Shown here piece after piece: positions 1 through 7,018 of a stretch of 54,942 nucleotides of DNA. A program made the translations under genes and the position numbers. Source of the stretch: Methylobacter sp. (GTDB lineage Bacteria > Pseudomonadota > Gammaproteobacteria > Methylococcales > Methylomonadaceae); the NCBI RefSeq assembly GCF_023227905.1, contig NZ_JALOCF010000027.1, positions 1-54,942 of the forward strand. The letters run 5' to 3'. The notes below the pieces were generated by a model. The model was given only the letters and a program-made list of their open reading frames with translations, was not told the DNA's origin and searched no databases. Each line of letters opens with the position of its first letter. The stretch's first letter is position 1.

Positions 1-174
1 GGCGGTTACGGGCCGATTTTCGCTGGAAATAAGACAAAACCGGGGTCAGGGCAACACATCTTCGTGTTGGAAAATCATTATAACCTATTGATGAATATGA
101 GATTAATTAATTTTCATTCAAACACTACTTATGCTTCGTGGATGTACTTTTTAATTCCGTAGTCTCGTAGCAAG

Positions 175-256
175 TAGCCTGGATGGAGCTTGCGGAATCC
201 AGGGTTTCGGAGCATTGATTAACCCGTATTCCGCTACGCTGCATACGGGCTGCGTG
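175..256. repeat. Inverted pair of short interspersed repeats
   Basis: Two related units face each other: a GCCTGGATGGAGC...GGAATCCAGGG unit at about 175-206, and at about 228-256 a unit whose reverse complement reads GCCCGTATGCAGCG...GGAATACGGG. Each is a small imperfect palindrome, and together they could form a larger hairpin. They resemble the REP-like units that REP-associated transposases mobilise, and a broken transposase of that family lies just downstream. The rest of 1-300 shows no credible gene, only a weak 6-bp hairpin at 52-69. Confidence 0.5.
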
Positions 257-300
257 GTTTCGAACACCTTAATGGTGCGGTATCGGCAATTTGCCGAACA

Positions 301-446
301 TCAATAATCGACCGGCAACCTCGCCGCCAATTCATCCCACCGAATCACAATCTCCGACACACGCCGACCTGGGTTTCGCCATGAATTCGTAGAGTCCGGG
401 CTTGCTGTATCCGCCGTTCTCTAACAGGTACACGGTCAACACCCGG
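301..446 (-). pseudogene. 3' remnant of a Uma2-family nuclease gene
   Basis: This stretch is a degraded near-copy of the last third of the intact Uma2 gene at 1805-2395. The stop codon and flanking words align closely, but single-base gaps around 352 and 397 break the frame. The similarity stops at about 441-447, where a REP-associated transposase sequence begins on the opposite strand. The intact family encodes PD-(D/E)XK restriction-like proteins; this copy lacks the N-terminal two thirds and the catalytic residues, so it cannot be functional. Confidence 0.7.
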
Positions 447-959
447 GTGGTACTTACTTTTTCACCGTCGTGACTTTTCGACGGCGGAAATTTCTTTGCG
501 AACCGGATAACGTCGAATTGCTACGCGCCGCATTCCGGGCCGTTAAATCGGCTCCATCCTTTTACGATTGACGCTTTCGTGCTGCTGCCGGATCACCTGC
601 ACTGTATTTGGACGCTGCCGCCGGGCGACCATAATTATTCGATGCGCTGGAACGTGATCAGAAACTATTTTACCCGTCGTTGCCCGGATGCTCTCAAATT
701 ACCGCCCTCTGCATCCCAACGACGAAAACGGGCGCAAACTATTTAGCAATCGCGTTACTGGGAACACCAAATCCGGGACGACCGTGACTTGAAAAAACAT
801 TGCGACTACATCCATTGGAATCCGGTGAAACATGGCTTGGCATCCCATCCCGGTGCGTGACCCTATTCGAGCTTTCACCGCTTCCTTGGTGTTGGGCTTT
901 ATCCGCCAAATAAGCAGGCGCTTCCGGGGATTGAGGAGGGCGATACTTATGGGGAATAA
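443..959 (+). pseudogene. Decayed REP-associated tyrosine transposase (Y1_Tnp family)
   Basis: Conceptual translation gives hallmark blocks of the family: GGTYFFTVVTF at the start, FTIDAFVLLPDHLHCIW (the HUH histidine pair is in DHLH) at about 560-615, SRYWEHQIRD, and CDYIHWNPVKHGL near 805-840. The reading frame is interrupted by a frameshift near 545-560, a TAG at 744-746 and a TGA at 858-860, the latter where a tryptophan is expected before PYSSFHR. The extreme N-terminus is missing because it is fused to the Uma2 remnant. Such enzymes move REP palindromes, and repeats lie immediately upstream. Non-functional relic. Confidence 0.85.
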
Positions 960-1133
960 AGCTGTAGGGCGGGTTGCTACACGAAACCGCTCTACGTCCT
1001 GTAGATTTTTAATCCCTATTTCCTGAGTTCTAAGTGGGGCATAGTTATAGCTCCATCCCGGACGTTTTGGCGCCGCCACTATCTCTGGCTTCAGCGAAAA
1101 GCCTGCGGATGGGGTAACATACACCGTCCGGCG

Positions 1134-1160
1134 TTGAACTTCGGCTGGGCAATATATAAT
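1134..1160 (+). promoter_or_regulatory. Candidate sigma-70 promoter for the NlpE-domain gene
   Basis: A TTGAAC box (1134-1139) and a perfect TATAAT box (1155-1160) are separated by 15 bases, slightly shorter than the optimal 17. The gene start lies about 80 bases downstream. No other good promoter is visible in 960-1243, which otherwise has no supportable gene. Confidence 0.4.
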
Positions 1161-1243
1161 GTTTGGACTTGGCGTGAGGAGATTTTTGCTGTCTTGTGCT
1201 TGTCCATTCCACTTTTACTACCGTCGTTTTGCTGAGAAAAAAT

Positions 1244-1726
1244 ATGCGAACATTTAAACAACAGATTAAACAAATCCTGGCTTTTTTACTTTTCATCGCA
1301 ATTTTTTCAAATTACAGCTCTGTTTTTGCTGAAACGGCTGAGACAAAGGATGAAAATGCCCATCACAGCCAAAAGAGTCTTGATTGGCCGGGCGTTTATC
1401 GCGGGTTTTTACCCTGTGAAGATTGTAAAGGCGTTAAAGCGACGCTCGCTTTGAACAAAAACAACACTTATATCTTGATCACTCAATATGTGGGCAAATC
1501 AGAAAGGGAGTTTGTGGAAAAAGGGAAATTTACTTCGGACAATGAACGCAATATGGTTGTTTTAACGCCACGCGATAGCTCAACTACACGGCAATATGTT
1601 GTCGGCGAAAATATGCTTACTCAGCTCGATAACACTGGCAATCTTATCTCCGGAAAACTTGCAGAACGCTATATTTTACGTAGAACTGATATAAAAGAAT
1701 CAGCGCCGTCACACTCGGCGCATTAA
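1244..1726 (+). CDS. Exported NlpE N-terminal-domain protein
   Basis: A 160-residue protein when started at the ATG at 1244, chosen because it places a typical signal peptide at the N-terminus: a basic start, a hydrophobic stretch of about 15 residues and a likely cleavage after SVFA near residue 30. An upstream in-frame ATG at 1196 would add an unhelpful leader. Residues about 50-95 carry the NlpE/MliC-like core (GVYRGFLPCEDCKG, TLALNKNNTY), including the CxxC typical of NlpE N-terminal domains, which in E. coli belong to an envelope-stress and copper-sensing lipoprotein. Unlike NlpE there is no lipobox cysteine, so the product is probably soluble in the periplasm. The exact role is unknown. 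Confidence 0.75.
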   Translation: MRTFKQQIKQILAFLLFIAIFSNYSSVFAETAETKDENAHHSQKSLDWPGVYRGFLPCEDCKGVKATLALNKNNTYILITQYVGKSEREFVEKGKFTSDNERNMVVLTPRDSSTTRQYVVGENMLTQLDNTGNLISGKLAERYILRRTDIKESAPSHSAH

Positions 1727-1804
1727 GCAACTCCAAGCGGGACGGAGCCTGTCATTCCGTCCCAAATGTTTTGGACGCGGTCGCTACTTTTGGTTTGCCA
1801 AACG

Positions 1805-2395
1805 TCAATAATCAACCGGCAACCGCGCCGTCAATTCATCCCACCGAATCACAATATCCGGCAATACGCTGACCTGGGTTTCGCCATTTAATTCGTAGAG
1901 TTCGGGCTTACCGTATTCGCCGTCGATCAAACGGTAAACGGTTAGCACCCGATCTACCGGGTGAACCAGCCAATATTCTTTGACGCCATGGCGTTCGTAA
2001 AGATTACGTTTTTTGATCTGGTCGTGTCCGGCCGTGGATGGCGACAACACTTCCACGATCCAGTCCGGCGCACCGCGCACGCCGCGCCGATCCAGTTTAT
2101 TGCTATCGCAGACTACTAATACGTCCGGCTGCACGACGGTGTTGATATTTTCGTCCGCTTCATCGTGCATCGGTAGGCGAACATCGACCGGCGCGATGAA
2201 AGCGCGGCAAGGTTTCCCGACTAAAATGTTAGCTGCTTGCCGGTAAATCTCCCCCGCCACATCCTGATGCGCCAGATCGGGAGCCGGAGCCATCGCATAG
2301 GCGCTGCCATTGATCAGTTCATAGCGGCTATCATCAGGCCAAGTCAGATAATCGCCGTAACAGTGATGTTGAGTATCTTTTAATGCTAAAGCCAT
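1805..2395 (-). CDS. Uma2 family endonuclease-like protein
   Basis: A 196-residue protein. The ATG at 2395 is preferred over upstream in-frame starts because a GAGGA ribosome site lies 8 bases before it and because family members begin MALALKDTQ. Uma2 (DUF820) proteins have a PD-(D/E)XK nuclease fold. The expected residues are visible: Glu in YELINGSAY, Asp in QPDVLVV, Glu in IVEVLSPST and the Lys-rich KKRNLYERHGVKEYW motif. These genes are often scattered in multiple copies in genomes rich in repeats and toxin-antitoxin loci; their cellular role is not settled. It stands alone here. A broken 3' copy lies at 301-446. Confidence 0.85.
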   Translation of the reverse strand: MALALKDTQHHCYGDYLTWPDDSRYELINGSAYAMAPAPDLAHQDVAGEIYRQAANILVGKPCRAFIAPVDVRLPMHDEADENINTVVQPDVLVVCDSNKLDRRGVRGAPDWIVEVLSPSTAGHDQIKKRNLYERHGVKEYWLVHPVDRVLTVYRLIDGEYGKPELYELNGETQVSVLPDIVIRWDELTARLPVDY

Positions 2396-2569
2396 ATCGG
2401 TTTCCTCATGTATTTCGTGCAGATCCGCATTGATTGAAAAGCATAACATAGCAGATATGCTCCAGATATTATTTTGGGGTTTTGGTCTATTTACGAGTGC
2501 AAAAATTGCCATGATTAAGCAACAGGCCAGTCTCGGTTTCTGCTATCAACTTAAAGTGAGATAAATCAG

Positions 2570-2790
2570 GAGTACAGGCTTTGCCTACATGGACAGATAT
2601 TTGCTTCGAGGCAACTGCTCCTGCGTTGCTCTACTACAGGCCATCCATGGCCTTATGCAATATCTGCATTGACCTCCACGGATGGAGGAAATGCCGCAAG
2701 GTTGCCTGGAGCAATCGCGGCCATCACATCCATGTGGATTATGTAGGTAACGCAGGAGCAGTTGCCGAGGAGCGGAAGCTTTGCCGGTCC
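2570..2790. repeat. Long palindromic intergenic repeat
   Basis: An 18-base perfect inverted repeat (2610-2627 and 2749-2766; arms read GGCAACTGCTCC... and its complement) encloses smaller palindromes. These include CCTCCA/TGGAGG at 2673-2688 and several CATCCATG-type words. The whole would fold as a branched cruciform. Nothing in it looks like a gene. It resembles a non-autonomous mobile repeat more than a terminator. The remainder of 2396-3012 shows no other supported feature. Confidence 0.55.
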
Positions 2791-3012
2791 GCAAGCAGGG
2801 CTTGCGCGCGCCCTATTTCATAAAGTATTCCAGCTTAGATTTTGCCGGAAGTGGCTATGTGTGTAATCGAACAGACGGATCTTGGTTGCAGGTATAAATT
2901 TACAGTACAGGCGAGGAATGGCGGAGGCGATTAGTCTACTAAGTTGATATATGGCCTTGCCTGACCAATGATCCCTATAACCCGCTCAGATTGAGCTAAC
3001 AGGAGCAAGATT

Positions 3013-3264
3013 ATGATTAGATCCAACGTTAATACCGACGCAATCAAGCCTGATATGCCTGTCGTCTGTTCTCAAGACGGCCAGTTTGCCACTGTCGATC
3101 ACATGGAGGGCCAGGATGTCATCAAGTTGAATAAAGATAAGTCCGGGCAGCACCATTACATTCCGGTAAGCTGGGTAACCTCAACCGAAGGCGGCAAGAT
3201 TAAGGTGGACCGTCCGGGTGATCAAGCTATGAAGGAGTGGTCGACAACTCCCTCGATACATTAA
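3013..3264 (+). CDS. DUF2171 domain protein
   Basis: A small acidic protein of 83 residues. The pattern VVCSQDGQFATVDHMEGQDVIKLNKDK...HHYIPVSWV...VDRPGDQAMKEW is characteristic of DUF2171, a PRC-barrel-like small domain of unknown function that often ends in a conserved DQA-x-xEW. There is no signal peptide or membrane segment, so it is cytoplasmic. A clear AGGAGC ribosome site sits 8 bases before the ATG. The next gene (cupin) follows on the same strand after about 160 bases, so joint transcription is possible but unproven. Function unknown; general stress roles are sometimes suggested for such genes. Confidence 0.8.
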   Translation: MIRSNVNTDAIKPDMPVVCSQDGQFATVDHMEGQDVIKLNKDKSGQHHYIPVSWVTSTEGGKIKVDRPGDQAMKEWSTTPSIH

Positions 3265-3425
3265 TAAATATACCAGCTCCATGCTGTTGACCTGGGGTTG
3301 TCAAAATGACTGTTGGCTGGGCGAGGGGTTGAAGCGCTTTTGTTGTTCGCTTCGTATTCCGCTCAGTTAACGGTTAAGGCAGCAGTATGACTCTCCCATC
3401 CGGTAAAAATAAAAAAGGCGTCGTT

Positions 3426-3818
3426 ATGAAAGGTTTTGTGCAGAATATCGAAGATCTTACTGTCAAGAATGAGGAGTTTCGCCGAGTACTGTACACGGCA
3501 AAACACTGTCAGCTTGTTGTGATGGCGTTAAAGCCCAAGGAAGAGATCGGAGCCGAAGTTCACCAGCTCGACCAGTTTTTTCGCGTAGAGGAGGGAAGCG
3601 GTGAGGTGGTGCTTGATGGCGTTCGGACCTCCATCCGGGAGGACTTCGCGATAATCGTTCCAGCCGGGATGAACCACAACATCATTAATACCGGTAGCGT
3701 TCCGCTAAAGCTTTATACGCTATATGCACCGCCGAATCATCGGGACGGCGTCGTCCATCATAGCCGCGATGATGCGGAAGCCGATAACGAACATTTTGAT
3801 GGTAAGACTACAGAATAG
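3426..3818 (+). CDS. Single-domain cupin protein
   Basis: A 130-residue protein from the ATG at 3426. An in-frame ATG at 3387 exists, but the family usually begins MKGFVQNIEDLT, and AAGG lies 8 bases before 3426. It has one cupin barrel: motif 1 around VHQLDQFFRVEEGSGEVVLDG and motif 2 at VPAGMNHNIINTG, with His residues able to bind a metal. It is like the stand-alone cupins named as mannose-6-phosphate isomerase-like, but it lacks evidence for that activity. Cytoplasmic. The substrate cannot be read from sequence or neighbours. Confidence 0.8.
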   Translation: MKGFVQNIEDLTVKNEEFRRVLYTAKHCQLVVMALKPKEEIGAEVHQLDQFFRVEEGSGEVVLDGVRTSIREDFAIIVPAGMNHNIINTGSVPLKLYTLYAPPNHRDGVVHHSRDDAEADNEHFDGKTTE

Positions 3819-3869
3819 ATAAATTGGCTGGGAGTTAAGTGGATATTCGCCATAGAGAAGAGGCTTTTA

Positions 3870-4466
3870 TTAACGGCTAACTTCCATAACGACCGCGTCG
3901 ATGCCATTCTCCCTTAACCGGCTCCGGATAGTGCTAACGCTGGTCATCTGGGTATAAGGGCCCATTTTGACCCGATTCCAGATCACGTTACCGACTTTTG
4001 CCTTTTCCACCCTGGATTCAATGCCCATTAACGCCAGCTTGGCCCTTAGGCTGTCGGCGTCTTTAAATTCCCTGAACGAACCGGCCTGCAAAATATAACT
4101 GGCGATTTTTGCCTGTCCTACCCGCTCTTCTCTGGCGCGCGTGTTGATTTCGTAATCCGGCACGATGACTTCCTTTTCCGGCAGGATGGTATAAAAATCA
4201 AATTGCGGCAACACCGGCCCCGGCTCAGGTTTTTTCTCCTGCTTGGGCGCTTCGGCTTTTGTCTCTTCCGGCTTGGCAGATATATTTTGCTCAGGGCTTA
4301 CTTGCTTTGAGCCGGTGCTGCGCAAATAAACCAGAAAGACTACAAACGAAATAATCAATGCGGTAATCAGCATCCATCGCCACAGGCTGAGGCTTTTTGG
4401 GCCTGTGTTCTGCCTGTACGAGGAGGTATTCTTACTCTGCGTTCTATGTTTGTAGTCTTTAGCCAT
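3870..4466 (-). CDS. SPOR-domain membrane protein downstream of argS
   Basis: A 198-residue bitopic inner-membrane protein. It has a basic N-terminus, one membrane segment at about residues 29-47, an acidic/Pro-rich linker (about 50-95), and a C-terminal SPOR domain from about 120 to 197 (ASYILQAGSFREFKDADSLRAKL...). SPOR domains bind denuded septal peptidoglycan; FtsN and DedD have the same layout, so a role at the division site is likely. It starts one base after argS ends, the order found in many gammaproteobacteria, so the two are almost certainly co-transcribed. It is FtsN-like by architecture; true orthology to FtsN is uncertain. Confidence 0.85.
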   Translation of the reverse strand: MAKDYKHRTQSKNTSSYRQNTGPKSLSLWRWMLITALIISFVVFLVYLRSTGSKQVSPEQNISAKPEETKAEAPKQEKKPEPGPVLPQFDFYTILPEKEVIVPDYEINTRAREERVGQAKIASYILQAGSFREFKDADSLRAKLALMGIESRVEKAKVGNVIWNRVKMGPYTQMTSVSTIRSRLRENGIDAVVMEVSR

Positions 4467-4467
4467 C

Positions 4468-6228
4468 TTACATTGCTTCAGGTGTGTTGATATTCAGCAA
4501 GTCCAAGCCGTTTGCCAACACCTGTTTTACAGCGCAGATCAAATTGAGCCTTGCATTGCGAATTTTGGCATCATCAACAAGAAATTGATGCGCATTATAG
4601 TAAGTATGGAACTCGGTCGCCAATTCGCGCAGGTATTGAATCAGTTGATGCGGTTCGTACTGCAATGCCGCCCGTTCCAGCGTTTCCGGATAGCGCGACA
4701 AGGTTCCCAGCAGGTTGGTTTCATGCTCTTCGGTCAGCAGCGCCAGGTTGGTCATGCCCAGCAGCAGATCCCGCTCCAGGTTTTTCTCGTCCAACTGACG
4801 TAACACGCTGCACACTCTGGCGTAGGCATACTGCACATAAAATACCGGGTTCTCGTTGGACCGGGAGGTCGCCAGCTTCAGGTCGAAGTCCATGTGCTGT
4901 TCCGACCGGCGCATCACATAAAAGAAACGCGCCGCATCTTTGCCCACCTCATTGCGCAATTGCCGCAAGGTGACAAACTCGCCGGAGCGGGTCGACATTT
5001 GCACTTTTTCTTCGCCGCGATACAGCGAGGCAAACTGCACCAGCAGCACTTTTAATTTCGATTCATCGGCGCCCAAAGCCGTCATAGCCGCTCTGACGCG
5101 AGGTATGTAGCCATGATGATCGGCGCCCCAAACGTTGATGATCCGGTCGAAACCGCGGTCCAGTTTGTTCATGTGGTAGGCGATATCGGACGCAAAATAG
5201 GTGGATTGGCCGTTGTCGCGGACCACCACCCGGTCTTTTTCGTCGCCTAAATCGGCGCAGGCAAACCAAGTCGCGCCATCTTTTTCATAGAGATGGCCGC
5301 TGTCACGCAAGCGTTGCAGTGCTTTTTCCACCGAACCGTCATCCATCAACTGGCGTTCTGAAAACCATTCCTGATAATTAACGCCAAACTCGCTTAAGTC
5401 GATTTTGATGTCATCCAGAATATTGTCCAAGCCTATTTGAAAAAAGTCCTGATATAGCGATGCCCCCAGTAAGGTTTTAGCGCGGGCTATCAGCGCATCG
5501 ATATGTTCTTCTTTGTCGCCGCCCGCAGGTTCATCGAGAGGAATGTCTTCAAACACCAGCTCTGCCGGTCTGCGATAATCATTGTTAGTGTTGTTGTGAA
5601 TGTCGTTAGCGATTTCGCGCACATATTCGCCGCGATAACCGTTGCTGGGGAAATGCACGACTTCGCCGCATTCTTCGAGGTATCTGAGCCAGATGCTGGT
5701 GGCAAGAATATCCATCTGCCGCCCGGCGTCGTTGACATAATATTCGCGATGCACGTCAAAGCCGACTGCATCCAATAAATCGGCAACCACCGAGCCATAG
5801 GCGGCTCCGCGTCCATGACCGACATGCAAAGGTCCGGTAGGATTGGCGGAAACGAACTCGACCTGCACTTTTTTACCGGCACCGACATGGCTCAAGCCGA
5901 ACTTCCGACCTTCGTCGTGGATTTGCTTAACGATCTGATATTGGGCTGTGGGATCGATAAAAAAATTGATAAAGCCGGGCCCCGCCAGTTCAACTTTAAT
6001 AATTGCGTCATCTTGAGGCAGTGCGGCAATCAGTTTTTCGGCCAGTTGGCGCGGGTTTGTGCTGACTTGTTTAGCCAGCATTAATGCCAGATTCGAAGCA
6101 AAATCGCCGTGTTGTGGGTCACGGGTACGGTCAATATTAATGTTCGGGATGATTTCCTGGGCGAGAACACCGTCCGATTTAAGTGTTTCAACGGATTGCA
6201 GGATAAGTTCCTCTATCTTTTTTTTCAT
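4468..6228 (-). CDS. argS: Arginyl-tRNA synthetase
   Basis: Class I aminoacyl-tRNA synthetase of 586 residues, a normal length. It charges tRNA-Arg with arginine in the cytoplasm. The N-terminal Arg-tRNA-synthetase additional domain (about 1-95) leads into the Rossmann fold with the HIGH motif as HVGH at residues 135-138, preceded by FVSANPTGPL. The KMSKS loop is degenerate (QMSTRSG), as is common in ArgRS. The C-terminal anticodon-binding DALR domain contains YVQYAYARVCSVL. The ATG at 6228 has only a weak GAAG ribosome site. The SPOR gene follows directly. Confidence 0.97.
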   Translation of the reverse strand: MKKKIEELILQSVETLKSDGVLAQEIIPNINIDRTRDPQHGDFASNLALMLAKQVSTNPRQLAEKLIAALPQDDAIIKVELAGPGFINFFIDPTAQYQIVKQIHDEGRKFGLSHVGAGKKVQVEFVSANPTGPLHVGHGRGAAYGSVVADLLDAVGFDVHREYYVNDAGRQMDILATSIWLRYLEECGEVVHFPSNGYRGEYVREIANDIHNNTNNDYRRPAELVFEDIPLDEPAGGDKEEHIDALIARAKTLLGASLYQDFFQIGLDNILDDIKIDLSEFGVNYQEWFSERQLMDDGSVEKALQRLRDSGHLYEKDGATWFACADLGDEKDRVVVRDNGQSTYFASDIAYHMNKLDRGFDRIINVWGADHHGYIPRVRAAMTALGADESKLKVLLVQFASLYRGEEKVQMSTRSGEFVTLRQLRNEVGKDAARFFYVMRRSEQHMDFDLKLATSRSNENPVFYVQYAYARVCSVLRQLDEKNLERDLLLGMTNLALLTEEHETNLLGTLSRYPETLERAALQYEPHQLIQYLRELATEFHTYYNAHQFLVDDAKIRNARLNLICAVKQVLANGLDLLNINTPEAM

Positions 6229-6452
6229 TGCTTCACTGCGTAGGTTAGATCATGTAAATAGGCGTGCATTATCCATTAAAATCATTCGATTATCCATTCA
6301 AACAAAATCAATAGCAATTCATTGGATGACAGAACGGCCAACTTGGCTTCTTGTCTGTGCTGTCCCGTCATGGAAACGAGCGAGGTGCAAAGAGTAAGAC
6401 AGGGTAATTACGATGCCGCCAAGAAAAGGAGTTAGAGCAAGGTAAAGGGTGT

Positions 6453-6479
6453 GCCGAGACTTAAATGTTAAGCCTCGGC
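6453..6479 (-). terminator. Hairpin after the secreted-protein gene
   Basis: An almost perfect palindrome (GCCGAG-a-CTTAA, loop ATG, TTAAG-c-CTCGGC) lies just beyond the stop codon of the gene at 6490-6882. It lacks a good T-run on the minus strand, so it may be a terminator-like hairpin or an mRNA 3' end stabiliser. The rest of 6229-6489 shows nothing else. Confidence 0.45.
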
Positions 6480-6489
6480 GGGGGGAGAT

Positions 6490-6882
6490 TTATTTTTTGG
6501 TGAAATACATGTAAGTGCCGTACTTATTATCTTTAAGCACCATAGTGGTATCGGTTTTTTCCACTACCGAGTAAACATCATATTTACCTGCTCTGCCCAG
6601 TATGCTGACTTTTAAATTGCCGTCTTCAACAATATAGTCAACTGCCGGCGCATCATAGGGGTTGCCTCTGACTTGAGGAATATCTTTTTGGATCAACTGG
6701 CTGTTATCGATCACCCAGGTCATGCCCATCGGTTTCTTTTCAGTATCTTCCGGCGATTTTTTTGTATATTCCAAAAACCAGCTGCCGATGATGTCTTTGT
6801 TGGACGTCAGGGCACCGGCAAATGCAGTCATGCAAGATAAGCCCAACAAGGATGCCGCAAGTAAGAGTTTGATTTTTTTCAT
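6490..6882 (-). CDS. Small secreted protein of unknown function
   Basis: A 130-residue protein with a textbook signal peptide: MKKIK, a hydrophobic core, and cleavage after AFA near residue 22. AGGA lies 7 bases before the ATG. The mature part looks like a small beta-rich, lipocalin-like domain (DIIGSWFLEYTKK..., repeated VYSVVEKTDTTMVLKD). No catalytic motif is recognised and there are no cysteines in the mature part. It sits alone between argS and algC on the same strand. Probably periplasmic; function unknown. Confidence 0.7.
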   Translation of the reverse strand: MKKIKLLLAASLLGLSCMTAFAGALTSNKDIIGSWFLEYTKKSPEDTEKKPMGMTWVIDNSQLIQKDIPQVRGNPYDAPAVDYIVEDGNLKVSILGRAGKYDVYSVVEKTDTTMVLKDNKYGTYMYFTKK

Positions 6883-7018
6883 TATGCTTTCCTGAGTTAA
6901 AAAACTGAGTATAAAACTACGATTTCTCTAGCAGCGCTATTGTACAAGAAACCTGAGTCGGGCAGCATTTAACTTTGTCTTTGTAGGGTTTCTCTTGCGG
7001 TAAAATTTTGCATGCGTG

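Noticed and set aside
699..1124. A 141-codon minus-strand frame across the transposase relic
   Set aside because: It is the antisense of the decayed REP-transposase, whose plus-strand motifs are unmistakable; the minus frame has no family features.
1045..1296. Minus-strand frames over the promoter of the NlpE-domain gene
   Set aside because: No ribosome site or recognisable protein; they overlap a good plus-strand gene and its promoter.
2581..2823. Open frames on both strands at 2581-2823
   Set aside because: They coincide exactly with the palindromic repeat; the coding appearance comes from the repeat's composition.
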